Of a stretch of DNA of 64,000 bases, positions 22,219 to 29,980 are shown piece after piece. Position 1 is the first letter of the stretch, and each line of letters opens with the position of its first letter. Below the pieces are notes generated by a model, which saw only the letters and a list, made by a program, of their open reading frames with translations, was not told the DNA's origin and ran no database searches. Where the stretch lies: the NCBI RefSeq assembly GCF_023898865.1, contig NZ_JAGSOV010000060.1:62001-126000 (forward strand). Direction: 5' to 3'. Both the position numbers and the translations under genes were made by a program. The DNA comes from Pseudonocardia humida (lineage in GTDB: Bacteria; Actinomycetota; Actinomycetes; Mycobacteriales; Pseudonocardiaceae).

Positions 22219-23058
22219 TCAGGCCGGGATGGCCGTGGCGCTGCCGGTGACGGTCACCCGCGGGTCGTCGGGGCGCACGTCGACCATCAGCTCGCTGGGC
22301 CGCCCCATGTCCTCGCCCTGGTGCACGGTGATCCGCGACGGCCGGTCGACCCGGCCGACGGCGCGCAGGTAGCCGCCGAGCGCCGCGGCGGCCGCGCCGG
22401 TCGCCGGGTCCTCGACCACCCCGCCGGGCGGGAACGGGTTGCGCGCGTGCACGGTCCGCTCGTCGCGCGGCCAGAACAGCTGCACGGTCGTCCAGCCGCA
22501 CTCGCGCATCAGCTCGCCCAGCGCGGTGAAGTCGTAGTCGAGGTCGGCGAGGCGCTCGCGCGTGCGGACGGCGAGCACCAGGTGCTCGACGCCGCCGAAG
22601 GCGACGTGCGCGGGCCACTGCGGGTGCAGGTCGTCGGCCGACCAGCCCAGCGCGGCCAGCGCCCGCGCGACCTCGTCGTCGCTCGCGGGGCGCGACCGGG
22701 TGGGCACGCTGACCAGGCTCGCGCGCACGGCGTCCGGCTTGCTGGTCGCGACCGGCACGGTGCCGGCGCCCGTCTCGAAGACCAGGTCGCCGACGCCGTC
22801 GCGCTCGGCCAGCGCGACGGCGCTCGCGATCGTGGCGTGCCCGCAGAACGCGACCTCGGCGAGCGGGCTGAAGTAGCGGACCCGGAACCGGCGCTCGCCG
22901 TCGATCGGGGTGAGGAAGGCGGTCTCGGAGTAGCCGACCTCGGCGGCGATCCGCTGCATCGCGGCGTCGTCGAGGGCGTCGGCGTCGAGCACGACGCCCG
23001 CCGGGTTGCCGCCGGCGGGATCGGTGGTGAAGGCGGCGTAGCGCAGGACCTCGGTCAT
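22219..23058 (-). CDS. PhzF-family isomerase
   Basis: 279-residue protein of the PhzF/diaminopimelate-epimerase fold. Signatures are GGNPAGVVLDADAL (about 15-28), GYSETAFL, SPLAEVAFCGHATIA and VEDPATGAAAAALGGYL. The catalytic Glu is E46 or close to it in YSETAF. Close relatives isomerise 2,3-dihydro-3-hydroxyanthranilate in phenazine formation, but stand-alone homologues such as this have no known substrate and no phenazine genes are nearby. ATG 23058 faces a LysR-type gene across an 82-base shared promoter, so that regulator probably controls it. Confidence 0.9.
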   Translation of the reverse strand: MTEVLRYAAFTTDPAGGNPAGVVLDADALDDAAMQRIAAEVGYSETAFLTPIDGERRFRVRYFSPLAEVAFCGHATIASAVALAERDGVGDLVFETGAGTVPVATSKPDAVRASLVSVPTRSRPASDDEVARALAALGWSADDLHPQWPAHVAFGGVEHLVLAVRTRERLADLDYDFTALGELMRECGWTTVQLFWPRDERTVHARNPFPPGGVVEDPATGAAAAALGGYLRAVGRVDRPSRITVHQGEDMGRPSELMVDVRPDDPRVTVTGSATAIPA

Positions 23059-23100
23059 GACCCCAGCGTGCCGGGCGGTGCCCATCGAGTCCAACGATGA

Positions 23101-23130
23101 ATCGCGGTCGACCTCATCGGGAAACGCGAT
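23101..23130. promoter_or_regulatory. Inverted repeat ATCGCG-N18-CGCGAT in the phzF/lysR promoter
   Basis: ATCGCG (23101-23106) and CGCGAT (23125-23130) are perfect 6-base arms in the 82-base gap between the divergent phzF-like and LysR genes. A TACCAT (23130-23135) just after it is 5 bases before the LysR start. LysR proteins usually bind such interrupted dyads upstream of their divergent target. Confidence 0.4.
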
Positions 23131-23140
23131 ACCATGCGGC

Positions 23141-24028
23141 GTGGACACGCGCCTGCTGCGGACGTTCCTCGTGCTGGCCCGCACCGGCAGCTTCACCGCC
23201 ACCGCGGCCGAGCTGCACGTCGTCCAGTCCACGGTCACCGGGCACGTGCAGGCGCTGGAGCGGCGGCTCGGGACGCGGCTGTTCGACCGGCTGCCCGGCG
23301 GGGCGCGGCTGACCGACGCCGGGCGCCGCGTCGCGGGCCCCGCGCGCGACCTGCTCGACGACCAGCAGCGGCTGCTCGACGCGGCCGGTGCGGGCGGCGC
23401 CCCGGCGGGTGAGGTGACGATCGGGGCCACCGAGTCGGTGTGCGCCTACCGGCTGCCCCCGGTGATCGCCGCGCTGGCCGCCCGGCAGCCCGGGGTGCGG
23501 GTGCACCTGACCCCGGCCGGCACCGCGGCGGCCCTCGGCGCGCTGACCGGCCCGGACGGCAGGCTCGACATCGCCCTCCTCCTCGACGACGACCTGCCCG
23601 GCGACCTGCCCGCGCGCCGGATCGGGCGCGAGCCGATCGAGGTGGTCGGCGCGGCCGGGCACCCCGCGACCGACGGCCCGCGGTCGTGGGCGCAGCTGGC
23701 CGAGCAGCCGTGGTTCCTGCTGGAGGAGGGCTGCTCCTACACCGACCGGTTCGTGCGCGAGCTGGCCGCCGGGGCGCCCGCGCACCCGCGGATCACCCGG
23801 TTCGGCAGCATCGAGGCGGTGCGCTCGTGCGTGGCGGCCGGCCTCGGGCTGGCCGTGCTGCCGCGCGTGGCGGTGGCGGCCGGGCTGGCCGACGGGTCGC
23901 TGCGCCGGGTGGCCGGTGTGCCGCGCCCGGACGTCCCGCTCTCGCTGCTCACCGACCACCGGCGCCGGCCCTCCGCCGCCGTCGCCGCGGTCGCCTCGGC
24001 GGTCGAGTCGGCGGCGGCGAACTGGTAG
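23141..24028 (+). CDS. LysR-family transcriptional regulator
   Basis: 295-residue regulator. VDTRLLRTFLVLARTGSFTATAAELHV begins the winged-helix (LLRTFLVLARTGSFTATA), followed by QSTVTGHVQALERRLGTRLF; residues about 90-295 form the substrate-binding domain (GEVTIGATESVCAYRLP). GTG 23141 is chosen as the start because the LysR N-terminus normally begins 2-5 residues before LLRTF. Divergent from phzF and the probable regulator of phzF plus the DUF2306 gene; the effector is unknown. Confidence 0.93.
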   Translation: MDTRLLRTFLVLARTGSFTATAAELHVVQSTVTGHVQALERRLGTRLFDRLPGGARLTDAGRRVAGPARDLLDDQQRLLDAAGAGGAPAGEVTIGATESVCAYRLPPVIAALAARQPGVRVHLTPAGTAAALGALTGPDGRLDIALLLDDDLPGDLPARRIGREPIEVVGAAGHPATDGPRSWAQLAEQPWFLLEEGCSYTDRFVRELAAGAPAHPRITRFGSIEAVRSCVAAGLGLAVLPRVAVAAGLADGSLRRVAGVPRPDVPLSLLTDHRRRPSAAVAAVASAVESAAANW

Positions 24029-24200
24029 CCGCTCCCGGCGGGACCGACCGAGGTGCTGGAACGCGGGCGCTGACCCCCGAGTACGCCCGTGGCGGAATCG
24101 ATTCGCCGTCGCTCGGAACCGTCGGAAACCGTTGGTGCGGCGCACTAGCATCAAAACTGGAAGAAGTGCGCCCAAGGCATCCGGAAAGAAGTCGGAGCAG

Positions 24201-24692
24201 ATGACGACGACACCGAAGTCTTCCGCGGCTGCTCACCTCGCGAACGGCAAGCCCGCCCTGGACGAGGTCAACCGCCGCCTCCTCGACCTGCTCACCGACG
24301 ACCCGCGCGCCTCCGTGCCCGAGCTGGCCAAGGCGGTCGGGATGTCCGCCCCCGCGGTCCGCGAGCGGGTCAACCGGCTGCACGACACGGGCGTCATCCG
24401 CGGCTACCGGCTCGACATCGACCCGGCCGCCGTCGGCCTCCCGGTGACGGCGTGGGTGCGCATCCGCCCCGGCCCGCGCCAACTGCCCCGGATCGCCGAA
24501 CTGGCCCAGCGGACGCCGCAGGTGAGCGAGTGCCACCGGATCTCGGGGGAGGACTGCTTCCTGCTCAAGGTCCACATCCCGGCCGTGGCCGACCTGGAGG
24601 ACATCCTCGACGCCTTCCAGCTGTTCGGCCAGACCACGAGCTCGTTCGTCGTCGCCACCCCGGTCGAGCCGCGCCCAGCCCGGTCCCACTGA
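24201..24692 (+). CDS. Lrp/AsnC-family transcriptional regulator
   Basis: 163-residue feast/famine regulator. LDEVNRRLLDLLTDDPRASVPELAKAVGMSAPAVRERVNRL splits into the AsnC helix-turn-helix (LLDLLTDDPRASVPELAKAV, GMSAPAVRERVNRLHDTGVI), and the C-terminal RAM domain contains VSECHRISGEDCFLLKVHI, the effector-binding face. Such proteins sense amino acids. ATG 24201 follows GGAG closely. A TAGCAT (24146-24151) suggests the promoter and a leader of about 45 bases. The gene before it (LysR) is on the same strand but 172 bases away, so it is probably independent. Confidence 0.92.
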   Translation: MTTTPKSSAAAHLANGKPALDEVNRRLLDLLTDDPRASVPELAKAVGMSAPAVRERVNRLHDTGVIRGYRLDIDPAAVGLPVTAWVRIRPGPRQLPRIAELAQRTPQVSECHRISGEDCFLLKVHIPAVADLEDILDAFQLFGQTTSSFVVATPVEPRPARSH

Positions 24693-24782
24693 TCGCCACG
24701 ACGTCTCACCCCGGCTTCGGTTGCGCGCTCTGACCAGTCGTTATGCATCCGAGAGGAAGGTGCACGGCAGGTAACGAAAATC

Positions 24783-24804
24783 CGTCGAGTGCGAGAATTC
24801 GACG
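24783..24804 (+). promoter_or_regulatory. Inverted repeat upstream of the Excalibur-protein gene
   Basis: CGTCGA (24783-24788) and TCGACG (24799-24804) enclose 10 bases, downstream of an AT-rich GTAACGAAAA (24771-24780), unusual for this genome. The pair lies 45 bases before the Excalibur-domain gene and may be its promoter region or a leader hairpin. No regulator can be named. Confidence 0.3.
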
Positions 24805-24849
24805 TGCGCCGTTGCGCGGCGCGGTCATCGCCGACCCGGGGGGACACGC

Positions 24850-25200
24850 ATGAGACTCCGCACCGCACTGGCCGCCGTGGGCATCGCGGTCGTGGCGACG
24901 CTGCTGCCGTCCGGCGTCGCCGCCGCGGCGTCGCCGCTGCCGCAGTCGTGCCCCGACTTCGCCACCCGCTCCGACGCGCAGGCCGCCCTCGACGCGCACA
25001 TCGTCGACGCCGACCGCCTCGACCCCAACCACGACGGCTTCGCCTGCCAGAGCAGGCTCGGTGAGCCCGCCACCTCCAACGAGCGCGCCACCGGCGACGG
25101 CGGGGGTGCCGCGGTCATCGCGTTCGTGATCGGCGGGCTCGCCGTCGGCGGCCTGGGCGCCGGCACGCTGGCCCAGCGCGCGCGCCGCGCGGCGCTCTGA
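24850..25200 (+). CDS. Secreted Excalibur-domain calcium-binding protein
   Basis: 116-residue exported protein. A Sec signal peptide (LRTALAAVGIAVVATLLPSGVAAAA) has a likely cleavage after the AAA at about residue 26. The mature part holds an Excalibur domain: CPDFATRSDAQAAL and DPNHDGFACQ, an EF-hand-like D-x-N-x-D-G loop closed by paired cysteines. A C-terminal hydrophobic helix (VIAFVIGGLAVGGLGAGTL) and RARRA tail anchor it in the membrane. Excalibur domains occur in extracellular calcium-dependent proteins. ATG 24850 is preceded by GGGGGGA. Confidence 0.85.
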   Translation: MRLRTALAAVGIAVVATLLPSGVAAAASPLPQSCPDFATRSDAQAALDAHIVDADRLDPNHDGFACQSRLGEPATSNERATGDGGGAAVIAFVIGGLAVGGLGAGTLAQRARRAAL

Positions 25201-25626
25201 CGGCTACCGCCGGCTGCCCGGCGCCGCCGAGTCGGTTCAAGACCTCCTACCCGCCCGCCGCCGAGGACGTCGCCGACGTCCGGGCGCTGTGCGCCGCCTT
25301 CGGGTCCCCCGTCCCCGACACCCCACCGCGGGTCCGGCGCGGACTGAGCAGGAACCCACGCGCGGAAGATCGACTCGTGTCGGGCCGATCGTGGCATTCC
25401 GGCCGACGGAGCCGTCGGCGCGGTGAGCGTGCCTCGGCCTCGGTGGCGGGACGTCGGATCTGTCCCGTGTGGCCGGATTCGACCGGTGGCCGTGCGCCGG
25501 CCGCCGTTCGCCGCCTCCCCGCGGTCCGGGGGGAACTCGTGTGAACTACCGGCGGTGGCCCCCCCGTGTCGTCGGTTGTCGGGGCTGCGGAGCACCGGCT
25601 CACCCATTCCACCGAAGGAGTTCTCG
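25201..25626. other. Non-coding stretch with a possible decayed coding remnant
   Basis: These 426 bases hold no recognised gene. About 25230-25350 on the plus strand reads SRFKTSYPPAAEDVADVRAL and onward with gene-like codon use, but has no start codon or recognisable family and trails into non-coding sequence, so it may be the remnant of a lost gene. The last 30 bases contain the promoter and GAAGGAG ribosome-binding site of the CHRD-domain gene. I see nothing else in it. Confidence 0.35.
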
Positions 25627-26280
25627 ATGACTGTGCGACGTCTGATCGGTGCCGCTTCAGCGGTTGGCGCGCTGACCGCCGCCTCGCTGCTGGGCATCAC
25701 CGGCCTGGCCTCCGCTCAGGAGGACGACGGTGGCAAGAAGGAGTGGTTCACCCTCAGCGCCTCGGGCAGCGGCGACGAGGAGGTCCCCGAGGGCAGCGGC
25801 GAGGAAGGCACCGACCTGACGGCCAGCATCTCGCTGACCGAGGACGGCGACATGACCTACACGATCACCGTCAGCGGCAACTCGGAGACGATCAGCGCGG
25901 CCCACATCCACAAGGGCAAGGAGGGCGAGAACGGCGACGTGGTCGTCGAGCTCGACGCCGAGGCCGTGGACGAGGGCAAGGCCGCCGAGGTCGAGCTCGA
26001 GCCCGACCTCGCCAAGCGGATCATCGAGAACCCGGAGAACTGGTACATCAACACCCACTCCGAGAGCTTCCAGCCGCCGTCGGGCGTCGCCCGCGCCCAG
26101 CTGAAGTCCGCGGAGAAGGAGGAGAAGCCCGACATCATCGACACCGGTGACGGTGGCCAGTTCGCCGCCTCGCAGGCCGGGCCGAACTCCGGCGCCGTGG
26201 CCGCGGGCGCGCTGCTGATCGCCTCCGCCGCCGGTGGTGCCATCGCCTTCCGCCGCCGTTCCGGCACCGACAACGCCTGA
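25627..26280 (+). CDS. CHRD-domain surface protein, probable sortase substrate
   Basis: 217-residue exported protein. A signal peptide (VRRLIGAASAVGALTAASLLG) is cleaved near LASA-QE. Residues about 35-155 form a CHRD domain: AAHIHKGKEGENGDVVVEL and NPENWYINTHSESF match its conserved strands. The C-terminus has IIDTG (170-174), a 14-residue spacer, a hydrophobic helix (189-208) and RRR, the layout of a cell-wall sorting signal with an unusual recognition motif. The stop overlaps the start of a class F sortase gene by one base, so the two form an operon and the sortase may process this protein. GAAGGAG precedes ATG 25627. Confidence 0.85.
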   Translation: MTVRRLIGAASAVGALTAASLLGITGLASAQEDDGGKKEWFTLSASGSGDEEVPEGSGEEGTDLTASISLTEDGDMTYTITVSGNSETISAAHIHKGKEGENGDVVVELDAEAVDEGKAAEVELEPDLAKRIIENPENWYINTHSESFQPPSGVARAQLKSAEKEEKPDIIDTGDGGQFAASQAGPNSGAVAAGALLIASAAGGAIAFRRRSGTDNA

Positions 26281-26909
26281 TGGGCGGGCGCGTCGCCGGC
26301 CGTGCGGCCGCTTCGGGGCTGCTCCTGGCGCTGTTCCTGACGGCGTGTGGGACGCCGGGCGGGACCGCCGGAGCTCCCCTCCCGGCTGGGTCGGCGCCGG
26401 CGGGGCAGGCGGCGCCTGCCCCGTCCGCGCCGGCTCAGCCGGACTCCGACGACGACTCGGGCCCGGCCAACGTCACCCCGGCCTCGGTGGAGATCGCCGG
26501 GGCCGGCCCGGCCCCGGTCGGCCTGGTCAACGTGGCCGATGACGGGTCGCTGAACATCCCCAAGGACATCGACGCGCTCGGCTGGTGGGTCGGCAGCAAG
26601 CCGATGGGCGCCGACGAGGGCACCACGCTCATCGCCGGGCACGTCGACTCGGCCACGGCCGGGCTCGGCTACTTCGCGAAGCTCACCGAGCTCGAGAAGG
26701 GCGACCCGATCACCGTCGTCGACGGCCTGGGCGAGAAGTGGACCTTCGAAGTCAGCGAGACCAAGCAGAGCGTCAAGTCCGCGCTGCCCGACGACGTGTT
26801 CGACACCAAGGGTGCGCGCAAGCTCGTCCTGATCACCTGCGGTGGCGAGTTCGACGAGGTCAAGCGCAGCTACGTCGACAACTACATCGTCTACGCCACG
26901 CCCGCCTGA
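26280..26909 (+). CDS. Class F sortase (lipoprotein)
   Basis: 209-residue transpeptidase-like cysteine enzyme. An N-terminal lipoprotein signal (LFLTAC with Cys23) anchors it; a Pro/Ala/Asp-rich linker (24-75) follows. The sortase domain has catalytic H121 in LIAGHVDS, C187 in LVLITCGG and R196 in KRSYVDNYIVY, in the right order for a sortase with TLxTC-type active site. Bacterial class F enzymes are the least studied sortases. The gene starts on the last base of the CHRD-protein stop codon, so the upstream product is its most likely substrate. The membrane protein at 26953 follows after 43 bases. Confidence 0.9.
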   Translation: MGGRVAGRAAASGLLLALFLTACGTPGGTAGAPLPAGSAPAGQAAPAPSAPAQPDSDDDSGPANVTPASVEIAGAGPAPVGLVNVADDGSLNIPKDIDALGWWVGSKPMGADEGTTLIAGHVDSATAGLGYFAKLTELEKGDPITVVDGLGEKWTFEVSETKQSVKSALPDDVFDTKGARKLVLITCGGEFDEVKRSYVDNYIVYATPA

Positions 26910-26952
26910 TCCCGGTGCCCGCCCGTCGGCGGGCACCGGCAGGATTCGGGGC

Positions 26953-27516
26953 ATGCCGAGACTGCGCAGCGCCGTGATCCTGATGGCGCTGGCCCTGGTC
27001 GCGGTGGGCCTGGGTGGGCTCTCCGTGATGGACCCGTTCCACCTGCGCCACGCCCGCTGGTACACCTCCGGGGCCGTCCTGCTGGCGATCGTGCTGGTCA
27101 CGGTGGCGTTCGCGGTCGTCGCCCGGCGCGGGCTCCTGCGGGGGCTGGTGGTGGTCGTGGGCGCCGTGGCGGTGGTCGGCTGGGTCGGGCTGGTCTGGCT
27201 GGCCTCCCAGCTCGTCAACGACAGCACCGAGGTCTCCGAGACCGCCGCGGACGACCGCCGGTTGGTGGTCCTGGAGGCCAGGGTCATCATCGACCCGGCC
27301 TACGCGGTGGTGGTGCGCTCCGGCAGCGGCCCGTTCGCCCAGGAGAGCCTGGTCTACCAGGGCCTGGAGGGCGCCCCGGCGCCCGCGGCGCGGTTCGTCG
27401 ACCCGGACAGCGTCGAGGTCACCACGCCGACCGGCTGCACCTACCGCTCCGACATCGAGGCGGTCACCCTCGCGGTCTCGCCGGTCCACCGGCCCTTCCG
27501 GCTCGACACCTGCTGA
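26953..27516 (+). CDS. Membrane protein of unknown function
   Basis: 187-residue protein with three predicted TM helices (SAVILMALALVAVGLGGLS, SGAVLLAIVLVTVAFAVV, GLVVVVGAVAVVGWVGLVWL) in the first 85 residues, then a domain of about 100 residues, probably extracytoplasmic, containing two Cys residues near the end (GCTYRSD and the terminal Cys). No family recognised. It lies 43 bases after the sortase gene on the same strand and might be part of that unit. ATG 26953 avoids the overlap with the sortase that the longer frame would need. Confidence 0.72.
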   Translation: MPRLRSAVILMALALVAVGLGGLSVMDPFHLRHARWYTSGAVLLAIVLVTVAFAVVARRGLLRGLVVVVGAVAVVGWVGLVWLASQLVNDSTEVSETAADDRRLVVLEARVIIDPAYAVVVRSGSGPFAQESLVYQGLEGAPAPAARFVDPDSVEVTTPTGCTYRSDIEAVTLAVSPVHRPFRLDTC

Positions 27517-27547
27517 GCCACCCGGTCCTCCTCGCCGGCGTCTTGCG

Positions 27548-27646
27548 GTGCGGGCCGCCTACACCGCCAACGCCATGCTGACCTTCCGCGACCCCGACGG
27601 CATCCAGCTGGAGTTCTTCTGGTCCGCGCCGCGCCCGCGGGGCTGA
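27548..27646 (+). pseudogene. C-terminal remnant of a VOC/glyoxalase-family protein
   Basis: The 33-codon frame reads VRAAYTANAMLTFRDPDG then IQLEFFW before a stop. FRDPDGIQLEFF is the typical final strand of vicinal-oxygen-chelate (glyoxalase/bleomycin-resistance) domains, including the metal-binding Glu. The first three quarters of the domain are missing and the preceding gene is unrelated, so this is a truncated remnant. It abuts the stop codon of the convergent XRE-cupin gene. Confidence 0.75.
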
Positions 27647-27650
27647 CGGG

Positions 27651-28292
27651 TCAGGGCGCCGGGTCGTCGAGGGGGACCTCCGCCTCGGCGATGCCGACCG
27701 GCCCGGCGAGCGCCGCGTCGCCGGAGTGCAGCACGGCCATCACGAACCGGACCGGCACGTCGCCCTCCGCGGTGCAGCGGTGCGGGGCGTGCGCCTGGAA
27801 CACCACCGAGTCGCCCGCCCCGAGCTGCTGGGCGGTGCGGCCGATGCGCAGCCCCAGCCGCCCGGACAGCACCGACAGGACCTCGCGGGTGCCCATCGAG
27901 TGGGCCTCCCCGTCGAAGGAGTCGCCGGGTTGCAGCGTCCAGTCCCACAGCTCGACGGCGTCGGGCGGGTCGGTGCCGATCCGGAAGATCGCGCTGCTGC
28001 CCGCCGGGGTGCTCCACAGCCGCGGCGCGTCGCCGTCGCGGCGCAGCAGCACCTGCGGCTGCGCGTCGCCGTCGACCAGCGAGTCGACCCCGACCCGCAG
28101 GGCCGCGGCCAGCCCGCACAGGGTGGCGATGCTGGGGTTCCCGTGCGCCATCTCGATCTGGATGACGGTGTCGCGGCTGACCCCCGCGGCCGCGGCGAGC
28201 GAGTCCACCGTCATCCGGTACTGGCGGCGCAGTGCGCGGACGTTGCGGCCGACGGCGGCGGCCACGTCCTGCGACGACTGCATGCCGTCCAT
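27651..28292 (-). CDS. XRE-cupin transcriptional regulator
   Basis: 213-residue regulator. Residues about 14-68 form an XRE helix-turn-helix (VRALRRQYRMTVDSLAAAA, GVSRDTVIQIEMAHGNPSI). The C-terminal half is a cupin: WDWTLQPGDSFDGEAHSMGTREVLSVLSG, read as LQPGDSFDGEAHS and REVLSVLSG, with the second motif at HAPHRCTAEGD. Such proteins sense small metabolites with the cupin and repress nearby genes. ATG 28292 or ATG 28283 can be the start. The next gene on the strand is another regulator, 47 bases upstream. Confidence 0.88.
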   Translation of the reverse strand: MDGMQSSQDVAAAVGRNVRALRRQYRMTVDSLAAAAGVSRDTVIQIEMAHGNPSIATLCGLAAALRVGVDSLVDGDAQPQVLLRRDGDAPRLWSTPAGSSAIFRIGTDPPDAVELWDWTLQPGDSFDGEAHSMGTREVLSVLSGRLGLRIGRTAQQLGAGDSVVFQAHAPHRCTAEGDVPVRFVMAVLHSGDAALAGPVGIAEAEVPLDDPAP

Positions 28293-28339
28293 AGTGCCGC
28301 AGGGCGAGCGGCACCGGCGCCGGCGCCGTGCCGGCCGGG

Positions 28340-29269
28340 CTACGGCCCTGCCCGGCCGCGACCGAGCCGCGCGGCCAGGCCGTCCAGGTGGCGGGTCAGG
28401 GAGTGCTCCAGCAGGCGGTCGAAGTCCTGCGCCGGCTCCATGGGCAGGGCGGCCAGCCGCGGGAAGCGGCCGGAGGACATGCGGGCCTGCACCTCGTCGT
28501 CGAGGACGGTCCACCACTCGTCGTTGGCGACCCCGGTCTCCCGCTCGGCGCGCACCTCCGCGGCTGCGCTGAGGGCGATGCCGCGGACGAGCGCGGGCAG
28601 GGCGAGGACTTCGCGCGCCTTCTCGGTGGAGGTCAGCGCGAGCCCGTCCAGCGCTTGCAGCATCCACTCGGTGTGGGCCATCACCTCGGGGACGAGCAGC
28701 GGTCTGGTGAGCGAGACCAGTTCGGGCAACCACGGGTGCCTGCGGAACGCCGCCCACTCCAGCCGGCACACCAGCTCCAGTCGCGCGCGCCAGCCCGGCG
28801 GCCCCGGGTCGGGCAGCGGATGCGCCCGGAACACGGCCCGCACGAGCAGGTGCTCCAGCTCCTCGCGCCCGGACAGGTGCCGGTACAGCGACATCGGGCC
28901 GACGCCGAGCTCTGCGGCGAGCCTGCGCATCGACGCGGCGTCCAGGCCCTCCGCATCGGCGATCGCCAAGGCGGTGTCCACGATCCGCGCGGTGGTGAGC
29001 GCGCGGTCCGGGGTCCGCCCGGCGCGTCGTGCCGGTGGGTCCGGTGCGCGCACGACCGTGCCCGATCCCGGTCGTGTCACCACCAGGCCCTCGTCACGCA
29101 GCACCGCGAGAGCCCTGGTGGCCGTGGCCATCGCCACGGCGAAGTCGCGGACGAGCTGCCGCGTGGACGGCACGCGGTCGCCGGGGCGGAGCGCGCCCGT
29201 GGTGATCCGGTGGCGGATGGCCGCGGCGACCCGCTGGTACGGCCGCTCGCCCTCCTCGTTCGACGACAC
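28340..29269 (-). CDS. GntR-TetR hybrid regulator
   Basis: 309-residue protein with two DNA-binding heads: a GntR winged helix at the N-terminus (RVAAAIRHRITTGALRPGDRVPSTRQLV, seen as IRHRITTGALRPGDRVPSTR) and a TetR helix-turn-helix at about residues 87-135 (SMRRLAAELGVGPMSLYRHL), then a tetracycline-repressor-like C-terminal domain. This fusion is known among actinobacteria but is rare. GTG 29269 is preceded by TACAGT-N6, a leaderless arrangement. A 12-base palindrome (29349-29360) lies between it and the divergent GNAT gene. Confidence 0.88.
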   Translation of the reverse strand: MSSNEEGERPYQRVAAAIRHRITTGALRPGDRVPSTRQLVRDFAVAMATATRALAVLRDEGLVVTRPGSGTVVRAPDPPARRAGRTPDRALTTARIVDTALAIADAEGLDAASMRRLAAELGVGPMSLYRHLSGREELEHLLVRAVFRAHPLPDPGPPGWRARLELVCRLEWAAFRRHPWLPELVSLTRPLLVPEVMAHTEWMLQALDGLALTSTEKAREVLALPALVRGIALSAAAEVRAERETGVANDEWWTVLDDEVQARMSSGRFPRLAALPMEPAQDFDRLLEHSLTRHLDGLAARLGRGRAGP

Positions 29270-29348
29270 CCTGGGACTGTACTAGTGCGGTTCTGCCGGG
29301 AGCACTCGCCCCCGCTCTCGGACCACGTGTATTCCTGGTGCACATCCG

Positions 29349-29360
29349 GAAGTGCACTTC
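29349..29360. promoter_or_regulatory. Perfect palindrome GAAGTGCACTTC
   Basis: A 12-base perfect palindrome in the 132-base divergent promoter region of the GntR-TetR hybrid and GNAT genes. A second GTGCAC (29338-29343) lies 14 bases away, and the central GTGCAC of the palindrome is 29352-29357. It is well placed (about 30-50 bases upstream of the GNAT start) for repression by the hybrid regulator. Confidence 0.5.
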
Positions 29361-29401
29361 GTCGCTCGCCCACTGCTCACCGATCCGAATACGGTGTACG
29401 C

Positions 29402-29953
29402 ATGGCATCGACGACGATCGACAGCGAGGCCGCGGCCCGAGTACTGGCGGCGGCGTTCGCCGAGGACCCGCTGGCCCGTTGGCTCCTGCCCGGCGGTGCG
29501 GCCGCCGCGGCCGAGGCGGTGTTCCGCCCGGTCGTGCGGGAGTCCGCCGCGCACGACGAGCTCGCCGCCTCCGCCGACGGGTCGGCGGTCGCCGTCTGGC
29601 TGCCGCGCGCTCCCGGACCGGCCCACGGCGTCGGCGAGCTCCCGGCGGAGCTCCCGCCCAGGTTGCGCACCTTCCTGGCCCTCATCGGGCAGCGGCACCC
29701 GCGTGACCGCGAGCACCTCCACCTCGTCTTCCTCGGCGTGGCGCCCGACGCGCAGGGCCGCGGGCTGGGTGGGGCGCTGCTGCGCCGGCGCCTCTCCCGC
29801 GCCGACGCCGAAGGGGTGCCGGCGTACCTCGAGGCGAGCTCGGCCCGCAGCCGGCAGCTCTACGAGCGCCACGGGTTCCGGGACGCCGGCGACCCGATCA
29901 CCCTGCCCGACGGCCCGCCGCTGTGGCCCATGTGGCGCGAGCCCCGTCCCTGA
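29402..29953 (+). CDS. GNAT-family N-acetyltransferase
   Basis: 183-residue acetyltransferase. HLVFLGVAPDAQGRGLGGALLRRRL (about residues 101-125) contains the acetyl-CoA binding motif Q-G-R-G-L-G; EASSARSRQLYERHGFRDAG is motif B. The N-terminal half has little similarity to characterised members, so the substrate is unknown. TACGGT (29390-29395) ends 6 bases before ATG 29402, suggesting a leaderless mRNA. The C45-type hydrolase gene follows after 27 bases and is probably co-transcribed. Confidence 0.9.
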   Translation: MASTTIDSEAAARVLAAAFAEDPLARWLLPGGAAAAAEAVFRPVVRESAAHDELAASADGSAVAVWLPRAPGPAHGVGELPAELPPRLRTFLALIGQRHPRDREHLHLVFLGVAPDAQGRGLGGALLRRRLSRADAEGVPAYLEASSARSRQLYERHGFRDAGDPITLPDGPPLWPMWREPRP

Positions 29954-29980
29954 CCCCGACCGAGAAGACCTGGAGCGAGC

